From WTAW01 sp964406575 (GTDB taxonomy: Bacteria; Acidobacteriota; Aminicenantia; Aminicenantales; Aminicenantaceae), in contig CAYOSH010000030.1 in the NCBI GenBank assembly GCA_964406575.1, positions 1-45,217 on the forward strand: 45,217 nt of DNA, written 5' to 3'. The position numbers were made by a program, and so were the translations under genes. Below, one piece after another: positions 24,469 through 32,090 of this stretch; within the stretch, counting starts at the first letter, position 1; every line of letters begins with the position of its first letter. The notes beneath the pieces were generated by a model. That model searched no databases and was not told the DNA's origin. It was given only the letters and a program-made list of their open reading frames with translations.

Positions 24469-25338
24469 ATGAAAAAGCGACTTTGTGTTCTGTTTGCCCT
24501 AATCTTAGCATTCACGGTGTCAGGTCACACACAACAAGGTTTAAAGGTGTTCATCTCGGTAGATATGGAAGGGATTTCAGGTGTCATTAACTGGGAAGAT
24601 GTAAGTCGTGACGGAAAAGATTACGATCTCTTTCGCCGATTCATGACAGAAGAAACCAATGCTGCCATAGAGGGCGCGATCGAAGCGGGCGCCACGGAGA
24701 TTCTTGTGAGAGACTCACATGGCAGTGCCCGCAACATCCTGCCTGACTTGCTCAATCCCAAAGCCGAATTGATGCGCGACTGGGCTTACAGTCCTCTGAG
24801 CATGATGGAAGGGATAGACGAGAGTTACGATGCTGTGATTTTTATCGGTTACCATGCCAGAGCGAACACTCCGAATGCCACCCTCGACCACACCATGTCG
24901 ACGACTCTCTATGATGTGGTCCTCAACGGCAAAAAAATGCCGGAAGCGGGAATCAACGCATTTATCGCTGGTCATTTTGGCGTTCCTGTTGTCCTGGTGG
25001 CGGGCGATAAAGCGATTTGTGAGCAAGCCAAAGAACTTTTTGGCGATGTGGAGACCGTCGCCGTGAAAGAGGGGATTGGGAATGCGGCACGGATGCTTCC
25101 TCCAAAAAAAGCACAGGAGCTCATCAAAAAAAAGACCACAGAGGCTCTGCAACGAGTGAATGAATTCAAACCGTTCTCCTTGACTCCTCCCTATACCATG
25201 GATGTCACGTTTAAAGACGAGTGGCGGGCGGAGAACGCCTCCTGGATCCCCGGCGCCAAAAAAAAAGACAGCACGACCGTTACTTTCACGAGCAACGATT
25301 GGATGGAGATTTTACGGTTTTTTAAATTCGCCCGCTAA
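24469..25338 (+). CDS. secreted M55-family D-aminopeptidase (DppA-like)
   Basis: A 289-residue zinc peptidase of the DppA family with an N-terminal signal peptide (MKKRLCVLFALILAFTVSGHTQQG), so it acts in the periplasm or outside. The mature part starts KVFISVDMEGISGV, the family's first metal motif. VRDSHGSARNILPD and FIGYHARA supply further ligands, and AGDKAICEQAKELFG follows. Known members release D-amino acids from short D-peptides. An exported form would suit peptidoglycan peptide scavenging, which is inference. AAGGAGG precedes the start. Confidence 0.92.
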   Translation: MKKRLCVLFALILAFTVSGHTQQGLKVFISVDMEGISGVINWEDVSRDGKDYDLFRRFMTEETNAAIEGAIEAGATEILVRDSHGSARNILPDLLNPKAELMRDWAYSPLSMMEGIDESYDAVIFIGYHARANTPNATLDHTMSTTLYDVVLNGKKMPEAGINAFIAGHFGVPVVLVAGDKAICEQAKELFGDVETVAVKEGIGNAARMLPPKKAQELIKKKTTEALQRVNEFKPFSLTPPYTMDVTFKDEWRAENASWIPGAKKKDSTTVTFTSNDWMEILRFFKFAR

Positions 25339-25350
25339 AAAATGATGGGG

Positions 25351-25442
25351 GGTCCATTTCCCGAATGGACCGATCTGAGCATCGGTTCTCAGAGGAACCG
25401 ATCAGCGCGGCAATGATGTAGGGGCAGCTCCCCGATCTGACC
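25351..25442. repeat. three further palindromic repeat copies
   Basis: 25351-25371 is perfect (GGTCCATT, TCCCG, AATGGACC). 25381-25402 is perfect with another stem (ATCGGTTC, TCAGAG, GAACCGAT). 25422-25442 is an imperfect copy close to the 24359 element. They follow the M55 gene. Confidence 0.7.
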
Positions 25443-25553
25443 GTATGATTCCGAGGTCGTCTCTTCGGGAGGACAAAAACAAACGTTTGCTTTCAGGAAA
25501 CCTCACTCCTGAATTGTCGAACTTTGAACGTTAATAGACGATTCAATGAGAAT

Positions 25554-25586
25554 GGAGTAGCGGGAAACACTCCCGCTACTCCTTTT
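25554..25586 (+). terminator. strong terminator after the M55 gene
   Basis: GGAGTAGCGGG (25554-25564) pairs perfectly with CCCGCTACTCC (25572-25582) over a 7-base loop, followed by TTTT. It lies between the convergent M55 and citrate synthase genes. The U tract favours the plus direction. Confidence 0.8.
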
Positions 25587-25609
25587 AGGCTCTGATTCTC
25601 TATCTGCGT

Positions 25610-26911
25610 TTACTTCTTGACTTGTTCTTCGACCCAGTCTGTGGTGACAGTCTTTGGTCTTTCAATGGCGAGACCGAGGACTCTATCCCAGATCAGTGAG
25701 GCGAGTACCCCCATTGCACGCGAAACGCCGAAGCACACTGTGTAGAAGTCATACTCTGTCATACCATAGTGAAGGAGAATGACTCCGGAGTGAGCATCAA
25801 CATTGGGCCAAGGATTTTTGGCCTTTCCCTGTTTTTCGAGGATGGGGGGAACGACATCGTAGAGTGCGCTCACCACTTTAAAGATCTCATCGTCGGGAAG
25901 GTGTTTCAGAGAGAATTCTCTCTGAGCCACATACCTGGGATCTGTTTGACGGAGCACGGCATGACCGTATCCGGGGATAACTTGCCCGGAGTTGAGCGTA
26001 TCCCAGCAATATTTCTCGAGCTGTTCTTTTGTGGGGACTCCGCCCAATTCTTCCATCAAGTTCATCACCCAGCGCAGAACTTCCTGGTTGGCCAAACCGT
26101 GCAGAGGTCCGGCAAGGCCGTTCATCCCTGCGGAGAGGGAATAATAGGCATCGGAAAGCGCTGAGCCGACAAGGTGTGTCGTATGTGCTGAGACATTTCC
26201 TCCCTCGTGGTCGCTATGGAGCACCAGGTAGAGACGCATGAGTTCCTTAAAAGCGGGGTCATCAGTAACACCCAGCATTTGCGCCATGTTTCCGCCCCAA
26301 TCCAATTTGGGATCGGCCGGGATATGATCTCCATTCCTGTAGCTTTTGCGGTAGATGTAAGCCGCGATCCTCGGCAGTTTAGCGAGCAGGTTCATGACAT
26401 CTTCGTACATGGGATCCCAGTATTCCATCTTGCTGATGCCTTCTCTATACTGTTGCGAAAAGACAGAATCTTTTTGCAGCGCTAGAATGCCCATTGAAAA
26501 TTGTGTCATCGGATGGGTGTCATCGGGGATAGCGTTGAGGGTTTTGATGAGAGGGTCAGGGAGCGCACCGCGCTTTTTCCATTCCGCGGTGACTTCGGCC
26601 ACATCATCTTCGGTCGGCAGTTCACCGGTGAGAAGCAGATAAAACAGTCCCTCGGGGAGGGGTTCTTTTCCGCCTGCAGCTTTGGGGAGCTTCTCTCTGA
26701 GCTGGGGGATGTTGTAGCCGCGAAAGCGAATTCCTTCCATAGGATCGAGCGCTGAGGTTTCAGTCACGATACATTTCACTCCGCGCATTCCACCATAAGC
26801 TTGAGCCACTGTTACGTCTGAGATCTTCTTCTCACCGTATTCTTTGACTATCGTTTTGACTCTTTCGCGCATGGGGTCGATCTTCGACTGGAATGTTTCT
26901 TTTAAAGACAT
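25610..26911 (-). CDS. gltA: citrate synthase, long type resembling the mitochondrial enzyme
   Basis: Condenses acetyl-CoA and oxaloacetate to citrate. It has 433 residues. The catalytic residues are visible: H271 in GPLHGLAN, H317 in PGYGHAVL and D372 in VDAHSG. SDHEGGNVSAHTTHLVGSAL and AGMNGLAGPLHGLANQEV have the form of the eukaryotic/mitochondrial branch rather than the short bacterial dimer or the NADH-regulated hexamer. AGGAGG precedes the start. It is monocistronic with a strong promoter. The enzyme type is inferred from motif resemblance. Confidence 0.96.
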   Translation of the reverse strand: MSLKETFQSKIDPMRERVKTIVKEYGEKKISDVTVAQAYGGMRGVKCIVTETSALDPMEGIRFRGYNIPQLREKLPKAAGGKEPLPEGLFYLLLTGELPTEDDVAEVTAEWKKRGALPDPLIKTLNAIPDDTHPMTQFSMGILALQKDSVFSQQYREGISKMEYWDPMYEDVMNLLAKLPRIAAYIYRKSYRNGDHIPADPKLDWGGNMAQMLGVTDDPAFKELMRLYLVLHSDHEGGNVSAHTTHLVGSALSDAYYSLSAGMNGLAGPLHGLANQEVLRWVMNLMEELGGVPTKEQLEKYCWDTLNSGQVIPGYGHAVLRQTDPRYVAQREFSLKHLPDDEIFKVVSALYDVVPPILEKQGKAKNPWPNVDAHSGVILLHYGMTEYDFYTVCFGVSRAMGVLASLIWDRVLGLAIERPKTVTTDWVEEQVKK

Positions 26912-26980
26912 TGGTAGGCCTCCTTTTGGATATTTTTTATTATTAAATATTGCTTTCCGCCCTTAATCTGACGGAAAAAA

Positions 26981-27009
26981 AATATAACACTGTGATGCGG
27001 CTCTGTCAA
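26981..27009 (-). promoter_or_regulatory. promoter of citrate synthase
   Basis: On the minus strand TTGACA (27004-27009), 17 bases and TATATT (26981-26986). It predicts a leader of about 60 bases that can fold TTCCG with CGGAA. Confidence 0.7.
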
Positions 27010-27296
27010 CTACTTCCTAAATTTAGGTTTTTATGACAGAATATCCCAGGAAGGACCAAATGAAAATCGGTCATGAAGGGTCAATTTGCCGGATATACTG
27101 GATGATAGAACCGGAGAATACAGGGCCATTTCCCAATCGGATCGGATGATGGGACTGGATGATGAAGGGTCCGTCTACCAAACGGACCGAACACAATAAG
27201 AAAAAAATATTTGAATAAACTATCGAGGAGAATGGTAATAAAAGTGCAAAGTCACTGGAACAAGGAAACGCTTACTCAAAGAGATGATTGACTTTT
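27010..27296. repeat. spacer between gltA and lemA with repeat copies
   Basis: The gap holds a good palindromic repeat copy at 27168-27188 (GGTCCGT, 7-base loop, ACGGACC) and a degenerate one near 27123-27146. Otherwise I see no gene. It belongs to the same family as the copies at 24.3 and 25.4 kb. Confidence 0.55.
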
Positions 27297-27325
27297 TTGT
27301 TTTGACGTTGTTTATTATGTATAAA
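27297..27325 (+). promoter_or_regulatory. promoter of lemA-htpX
   Basis: TTGTTT (27297-27302), 17 bases and TATAAA (27320-27325), about 28 bases upstream of the lemA start codon. Confidence 0.5.
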
Positions 27326-27352
27326 AATTTTTGTAAGTGAAGGAGACAAGAA

Positions 27353-27907
27353 ATGGGCGGATTGTTAGTTGTTCTTATCATAATCGGCGCAGTCGTCATT
27401 TTTGCCGTCGGGATCTACAACAACTTGATCACACTTCGGAACCGGGCGGATAATGCCTGGGCCCAGGTGGATGTGCAGTTGAAGCGAAGATATGACCTGA
27501 TCCCGAACTTGGTCGAGACAGTCAAAGGGTATGCCAAGCACGAGAGGGAAACCTTCCAAATGGTGACAGAAGCGCGGGCGAAAGCCATCAATGCCCAAAC
27601 GGTCAAAGAGCAAGGAGAGGCAGAGAATATGCTCTCAGGCGCGTTGAAGTCGCTGTTTGCCGTCGCCGAGAGTTATCCCGACCTCAAAGCCAATCAGAAT
27701 TTCCTGATGCTCCAGGAAGAGCTGGCCGGAACAGAAGGGAAGATCGCCTACGCCCGGCAGTTTTACAATGACACGGTCATGAAATTCAACACCAAACAGC
27801 AGGTATTCCCCTCTAGCATCATCGCCAACATGTTCAAGTTCTCCGAGAAGGAATACTTCGAGATCGAAGAGCCCGAGGCCAGAGAACCTGTTAAAGTGGA
27901 GTTTTAG
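27353..27907 (+). CDS. lemA: LemA-family membrane protein
   Basis: A 184-residue protein with one N-terminal membrane helix (GGLLVVLIIIGAVVIFAVGIY), then the conserved LRNRADNAWAQVDVQLKRRYDLIPNLVETVKGY and a long helical body. The family function is poorly known. It is very often next to an M48 protease, as here, 49 bases upstream. AAGGAG precedes the start. The C-terminus lies on the cytoplasmic or periplasmic side depending on topology, which cannot be decided here. Confidence 0.94.
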   Translation: MGGLLVVLIIIGAVVIFAVGIYNNLITLRNRADNAWAQVDVQLKRRYDLIPNLVETVKGYAKHERETFQMVTEARAKAINAQTVKEQGEAENMLSGALKSLFAVAESYPDLKANQNFLMLQEELAGTEGKIAYARQFYNDTVMKFNTKQQVFPSSIIANMFKFSEKEYFEIEEPEAREPVKVEF

Positions 27908-27956
27908 CTCCGGTTAGTTTATTTAGACAAGACCTAAGATTTAGAAGAAGCCCAAA

Positions 27957-28850
27957 ATGTACGAACAGATCTCCAGCAACAAAAGAAAATCCTTTTTTCT
28001 CATTCTGTTCTTTCTGGGCTTGATCTTTGCCCTGGCATGGCTTTTTGGGCAGATTACAAACCTGGGATCTTATGCCGTCATCCCGGCATCCATCATCGCC
28101 ATTGTCATGACGATAGGGAGCTACTACTCCAGCGATAAGATTGTGTTGGCGGTCAGCCGGGCACGTCCCGCAACAAAGGAAGAATTCCCTTATCTGTACA
28201 ATGTTGTGGAGGGATTGGCCATTGCTGCGGGGCTTCCCAAGCCGCGATGTTACATCATCAACGATACAGCCCCTAACGCTTTTGCCACCGGACGAAACCC
28301 AGAGAATTCGGTGGTCGTTGTGACCACAGGGTTACTCGAAAAATTGAACCGGGCTGAGCTTGAAGGTGTGATCGCCCACGAGATGTCTCATATCAAGAAT
28401 TATGACGTGCTGGTTCAGACCTTGGCAGTGGTCATGGTTGGAGTGGTGGTCCTGCTCAGCGACTGGATTTTGAGAAGCTTTTTTTGGGGCGCCGGACGGC
28501 GGAGGAGCAGCGATAAGCAGGGTGGCAATGCGGGTTCCATTCTCGTCATTGTGGCGCTTGTGCTGGCAGTGCTGTCCCCAATTTTTGCACAGCTGCTGAA
28601 GCTTGCTGTTTCCAGAAAGCGGGAGTATCTTGCGGATGCGAACGGCGCGCTACTCACACGATATCCGCCCGGACTCGCTTCAGCTCTCAAGAAATTGTCA
28701 GCGGATAAGGAACCGCTTGAGGTGGCCAATAAAGCGACAGCCCATCTGTATATCGTTAATCCCCTTAAGGATATCAAAGGGAAGATGAATGTGCTGTTCA
28801 GCACGCATCCTCCTATTGAAAAACGAATTGAAGCCCTCGAAAATATGTAA
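27957..28850 (+). CDS. htpX: HtpX-like M48 zinc metalloprotease
   Basis: Membrane-bound zinc protease of 297 residues that degrades misfolded membrane proteins. Two N-terminal helices (residues 11-31 and 37-55) are followed by the catalytic domain with H141-E142-x-x-H145 in VIAHEMSHIKNYD. Two more hydrophobic stretches follow, and then REYLADANGALLTRYP with the third zinc ligand. The C-terminal FSTHPPIEKRIEAL is typical of HtpX. There is only a weak ribosome-binding site. It is probably expressed with lemA. Confidence 0.93.
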   Translation: MYEQISSNKRKSFFLILFFLGLIFALAWLFGQITNLGSYAVIPASIIAIVMTIGSYYSSDKIVLAVSRARPATKEEFPYLYNVVEGLAIAAGLPKPRCYIINDTAPNAFATGRNPENSVVVVTTGLLEKLNRAELEGVIAHEMSHIKNYDVLVQTLAVVMVGVVVLLSDWILRSFFWGAGRRRSSDKQGGNAGSILVIVALVLAVLSPIFAQLLKLAVSRKREYLADANGALLTRYPPGLASALKKLSADKEPLEVANKATAHLYIVNPLKDIKGKMNVLFSTHPPIEKRIEALENM

Positions 28851-28853
28851 AAT

Positions 28854-28875
28854 AAAAGGGGACTGTCACCTTTTT
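28854..28875 (+). terminator. probable terminator after htpX
   Basis: AAAAGG (28854-28859) pairs with CCTTTT (28869-28874) over a 9-base loop and is followed by T, just after the htpX stop codon. Confidence 0.5.
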
Positions 28876-28896
28876 GTTCTCCGCCAGCAAAGAGTG

Positions 28897-29062
28897 GGGA
28901 GCGTTTCCCAAACATTCCCTCAAGAGAGCGGACCTTGCGCATAAGTGTGTGATCCAATTTTGCGAAATGGATCCCGCATATTAAATTTCAGGGCAGTCTA
29001 CAAATTATTTAATCAAGAGAAAAAAAGGCAGTGGAAGCCCGGGAAGATGGGCCCGGGCTTCC
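28897..29062. repeat. three hairpins in the htpX-tRNA spacer
   Basis: 28897-28919 has GGGA..GTTT-CCC-AAAC..TCCC symmetry. 28951-28973 folds GATCCAATTT against AAATGGATC with one bulge, which resembles the repeat family further left. 29033-29062 is a perfect 11-base stem, GGAAGCCCGGG with CCCGGGCTTCC over 8 bases, with a T-rich tract on its minus-strand side. I see no gene in 28876-29235. Confidence 0.5.
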
Positions 29063-29235
29063 CATGGCTAATATCTGCCAAAAGGAGGACGACTCGACAT
29101 TTTGGCAATGTCTCTTTGCGAGTCTACTCAAATATTATCCGATAAAAACTATAATTTCAATAGATATTATATGGAATAATAAAATTTTTTCTATGATTGG
29201 GCTAATGAGGCAGTTTTCGTTTTTGAGGAAAACTG

Positions 29236-29265
29236 TTGAAAGTTTTAAGCTTTTAAGATTATAAT
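29236..29265 (+). promoter_or_regulatory. promoter of tRNA-Asp
   Basis: TTGAAA (29236-29241), 18 bases and a perfect TATAAT (29260-29265). An 8-base inverted repeat (CAGTTTTC at 29211-29218 with GAAAACTG at 29228-29235) ends directly before the -35. Confidence 0.7.
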
Positions 29266-29280
29266 GAGAATCCCCAAGGC

Positions 29281-29358
29281 GGGGTCGTAGTTCAGTTTGG
29301 TTAGAACGCTGGCCTGTCACGCCAGAGGTCGCGAGTTCAAGTCTCGTCGGCCCCGCCA
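29281..29358 (+). tRNA. tRNA-Asp (anticodon GTC)
   Basis: The acceptor stem GGGGTCG pairs with CGGCCCC (one G-T pair), followed by discriminator G and encoded CCA. The anticodon stem CTGGC/GCCAG has loop CTGTCAC with GTC at 29316-29318. The T arm is GCGAG/CTCGT with loop TTCAAGT. All arms are intact. Confidence 0.97.
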
Positions 29359-29443
29359 GATAAGATCTTTATTTCCAGCAATTTCCCTTTGTTTTTCCTT
29401 TCAGTCCCTTTACCATAATTTCAGCGTAATTCAGTAAAATTTG

Positions 29444-29530
29444 GCACATCGTGGATTAGTCTAGCCTACAAAATAGAATCGCTGCCTTCTAAGCAGCGGG
29501 TCGGGAGTTCGAGTCTCTCCAGGTGCGCCA
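29444..29530 (+). tRNA. degenerate tRNA-Arg-like gene (anticodon TCT)
   Basis: The 3' two thirds is a proper tRNA: anticodon stem GCTGC/GCAGC with loop CTTCTAA (TCT at 29488-29490), T arm GGGAG/CTCTC with TTCGAGT, acceptor 3' strand CAGGTGC, G and CCA. The 5' part is decayed: GCACATC pairs with only five of seven acceptor bases, the D arm is about 10 bases too long, and its loop is abnormal. It is probably a pseudo-tRNA, or a 3' tRNA end carried by an integrated element. Confidence 0.6.
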
Positions 29531-29988
29531 GATAACCTCCTTATTTTCAATAGTTTTCCTCATTAACACAGTTTAGTCAAATTTAGTTATTTTGGGTTAT
29601 TTTTAGCCCAAAATGTCAAACGAGCGTCAAATCTCTACCTCATAAAAACTTGGTTTGAGCGTCAAATCTGCAGTTTATATTTGGATGTTGAAGACTGGTT
29701 AGGGGGATTCACTTTGTTTCTTTTCGGATATTGTGGCATGACTGTGATTTTTGTTGACATAGGTTGCCAGGTTTGATTGAATTAACATCAAATCAAGAGG
29801 GTTTCTTATTGAGTAAAAGGAGGTTTTTTCCTTCTAAAATGGAATCAACCTTTCATTTGTGATATAAGTCAAAGAGTCACCGTTGGGGGACAAAATGATT
29901 TCAGCAAGGCGGGAAGGATTTCTACTTAAATCAAAAGACAGAATTCTTCTCCCATATCTAATCTATATACAAAAAAAGGAGGGATTTT
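29531..29988. other. AT-rich spacer at the left edge of the accessory region
   Basis: No gene is seen. It holds an inverted repeat TTTTGGG (29590-29596) with CCCAAAA (29607-29613), and a 13-base direct repeat GAGCGTCAAATCT at 29622-29634 and 29657-29669. The bases after the tRNA-Arg-like end resemble those after tRNA-Asp (CCAGATAA then TTATTT), as if this junction had been duplicated. Confidence 0.5.
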
Positions 29989-30765
29989 ATGAAAACTAAA
30001 GTAACTATTGTATTGGTGAGCTTTGTGGTTTGTCTTTGTGGATTTACCACTCTGGCTCAAGCCCAGGAACAGAAAGCGCAGCTCTATGTTATTTGGGATG
30101 CTGTTGTTAAACCATCAACGGTCGCTGATTTTGAAGCAGCAACAAAGGAAGAGGTTGCCCTTTATGCCAAGTATAAATTCCCTTACCAGTGGACCGTATC
30201 CCAGACTTTTGATGGCCATTACTATTTTCTCATTCCAGTGGAAAATTTTGCGGGTGTAGACGACCTTTTCGCAGCTTTTGATAAGGTAGAAGAGACGGCA
30301 GGTGAGGACTATCAAAAACTGGAAGATCTGTTTGTTGGTTCCTATGAATACACGCAGCTTGGTGTATTCTCTCTGAATTATGAGCTTTCTCTTCTTCCAG
30401 AGAAAAAAGAGGCTGAATCAGAAGGAGGGAATTTTATTTGTTGGGACATTCACTATATCACTGCTGGCAAAGAACAAAAATATGAGAAAATCATTAAAGA
30501 ATTCAAGGGTCTTTGTAAAAGCAAAAATATTTCACAAGCCTGGTACTGTTATCAAGGGATAATGGGAGATAAAACCCCTGTATATTATTGGGTCACGGTA
30601 GCAAAAAATGCTGTCGATTTCTACACCCAAAACGAGAAGATGTGGGAAACATTAGGTGAAGAAGGCGGCTCTTTTTATGAACAGTTTATGAATCTTGTCA
30701 GAAAGCGGGATATGAAAACAGGCTGGTACCGACCAGGACTTTCTTACATGCCCAAAGAAAAGTAA
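29989..30765 (+). CDS. exported protein with two similar alpha/beta domains, function unknown
   Basis: A 258-residue protein. The signal peptide (MKTKVTIVLVSFVVCLCGFTTLAQA, cut likely at AQA) directs export. The mature part seems to be an internal duplication: YVIWDAVVKPSTVADFEA with later WTVSQTFDGHYYFLIPVEN (about 33-90), and FICWDIHYITAGKEQKYEK with later AWYCYQGIMGDKTPVYYWVTV (about 150-210). Each looks like a dimeric-alpha/beta-barrel (ABM/EthD-like) unit. No catalytic motif is visible. AAAAGGAGG precedes the start. It is the first gene of the accessory region, AT-richer than the genes to its left. Confidence 0.8.
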   Translation: MKTKVTIVLVSFVVCLCGFTTLAQAQEQKAQLYVIWDAVVKPSTVADFEAATKEEVALYAKYKFPYQWTVSQTFDGHYYFLIPVENFAGVDDLFAAFDKVEETAGEDYQKLEDLFVGSYEYTQLGVFSLNYELSLLPEKKEAESEGGNFICWDIHYITAGKEQKYEKIIKEFKGLCKSKNISQAWYCYQGIMGDKTPVYYWVTVAKNAVDFYTQNEKMWETLGEEGGSFYEQFMNLVRKRDMKTGWYRPGLSYMPKEK

Positions 30766-30842
30766 ACTGAAGTAATTAGTTAAGGTTTCATCGGTCACTA
30801 AGGTTAGGCGACCTGCAATTTTTATAACGAGGGAGGAGTCTA

Positions 30843-31451
30843 ATGAAAAAACTACTTATGGTCATTCCTTTGGTCTTTCTGCTTTGTTTTACTTTCAGCT
30901 GCCAGAAGAGTGAAGAGGTGGCTGAGGAACAGAATAACACTGTTATTATATATGGCTCCAGTTATGGAAGTACTGCTCAAACTGCCCAGTGGATTGCTGA
31001 AGGGATGGAGGGAAAAGCTGATGTTTTAGATGCCAAAGATGCAGGGGATTTGAACGCATATCGTTATATCATTCTTGGTTCAGGCATTTATTATGATGAC
31101 CTTCATGAAGACATGCTTAACTTCTTTAAGGCAAATAAAGAAGTAATAAAAGAAAAAATAATTGCTGTTTTTATCGTATCTGGAACACCACCCTCTGATG
31201 CCCAAGCTTATTTGGATATGTTCGTCAGAAAATGTGAAGCTCAAAATCCTTTAACCAGAGCATTTTGGGGATGGCTAAAGAGAGAGCTTCTGAATCCAGA
31301 AGATTTAAAGGGAGTAGAGGATTTTTATGAGAGCATCAATCAGCCCTTCGAAGATTTTGACCGAACAGATAAAATGAGTTGCTTACAGTTCGGCAAAGAG
31401 ATTTTGCAAGCGATTTCTGTTTTCGAAGGAGGAGAAAAGGAGGGACTATGA
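30843..31451 (+). CDS. lipoprotein-anchored flavodoxin-like protein
   Basis: A 202-residue protein with a type I leader (MKKLLMVIPLVFLLCFTFSC, lipid Cys C20). After a short Glu-rich linker comes a flavodoxin fold: TVIIYGSSYGSTAQTAQWIAEGM is the FMN-phosphate loop, YIILGSGIYYDDLHEDM is the second flavin loop as in HemG/protoporphyrinogen-oxidase-type flavodoxins, and IAVFIVSGTPP follows. An FMN protein tethered outside the inner membrane is unusual, because flavodoxins are normally cytoplasmic. The stop codon overlaps the next start (ATGA). The leader is nearly identical at DNA level to that of the gene at 36164, whose core is unrelated. Confidence 0.85.
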   Translation: MKKLLMVIPLVFLLCFTFSCQKSEEVAEEQNNTVIIYGSSYGSTAQTAQWIAEGMEGKADVLDAKDAGDLNAYRYIILGSGIYYDDLHEDMLNFFKANKEVIKEKIIAVFIVSGTPPSDAQAYLDMFVRKCEAQNPLTRAFWGWLKRELLNPEDLKGVEDFYESINQPFEDFDRTDKMSCLQFGKEILQAISVFEGGEKEGL

Positions 31452-31987
31452 AAAAACTTTACATGATTCTACCACTAGCTCTGATTTTATGCTTCATGGT
31501 CGGCTGTCAGGACAAGGCAGCAATGGCGGAATTGGAGAGATTAAAATCTGCAGAGACAATTGAACAAGAAAACGTGACTATCTTTCGTCAATTTCACGAA
31601 GCTCTGGATTCACAGGATATTGAGCGATTTATTGCATTCTTTGCCCCTGGGGCTGTATGCCACGGAGCGGGGCCAAATGAAGACGTGACAGCTGAAAACG
31701 CTGCACAATTTTTGCTGCCTTTTTTAGAGGCTTTCCCTGACCTGAATCATAAAATTGAGGATATCTGGTCAAAAGGAGATAAGGTTGTCGCCAGGATACT
31801 GATTCAGGGAACTCATAAAGCTCAGGTTATGGGGATTCCGCCAACCGGGAAGAGACTCAGCTACTACCAAATCTCTATGGTACAAATCGTTGACGGAAAA
31901 ATCAAAGAAGGCTGGAGAATAACAGACAACCTAGGTATGATGATGCAACTCGGCATGGAGCTTAGGCCGAAGGAGGGGGAGAAGTAG
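31448..31987 (+). CDS. SnoaL-like (NTF2-fold) lipoprotein, copy 1
   Basis: A 179-residue protein. The type II leader MKKLYMILPLALILCFMVGC has lipid Cys C20. A charged linker is followed by a SnoaL/ester-cyclase-like NTF2 domain with the family segment GTHKAQVMGIPPTGKRL. The C-terminus ends in the shared LGMELRPKEGEK. SnoaL-type domains bind or cyclise small hydrophobic molecules; here a sensing or binding role is only a guess. The start is the ATG at 31448, which overlaps the upstream stop and follows AAGGAGGG; the frame is open further upstream inside the flavodoxin gene. Confidence 0.85.
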   Translation: MKKLYMILPLALILCFMVGCQDKAAMAELERLKSAETIEQENVTIFRQFHEALDSQDIERFIAFFAPGAVCHGAGPNEDVTAENAAQFLLPFLEAFPDLNHKIEDIWSKGDKVVARILIQGTHKAQVMGIPPTGKRLSYYQISMVQIVDGKIKEGWRITDNLGMMMQLGMELRPKEGEK

Positions 31988-32034
31988 GTTTTCTTGCTGC
32001 CTTGTGAGTAGCAGGGAGGGTAAAATCCTATCTA

Positions 32035-32063
32035 TTGACTCTCTATTGATGAATTGATATTCT
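32035..32063 (+). promoter_or_regulatory. promoter of kinase gene 1
   Basis: TTGACT (32035-32040), 17 bases and TATTCT (32058-32063). The same TTGACwCT plus TATyCT arrangement precedes the other two kinase genes. Confidence 0.5.
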
Positions 32064-32090
32064 TTCTTGCGAGAATCACAGGGGTTATAA

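Noticed and set aside
29622..29669. 13-base direct repeats as a CRISPR or definite attachment site
   Set aside because: Only two copies, and no cas gene or integrase in view; kept only as weak support for an island edge.
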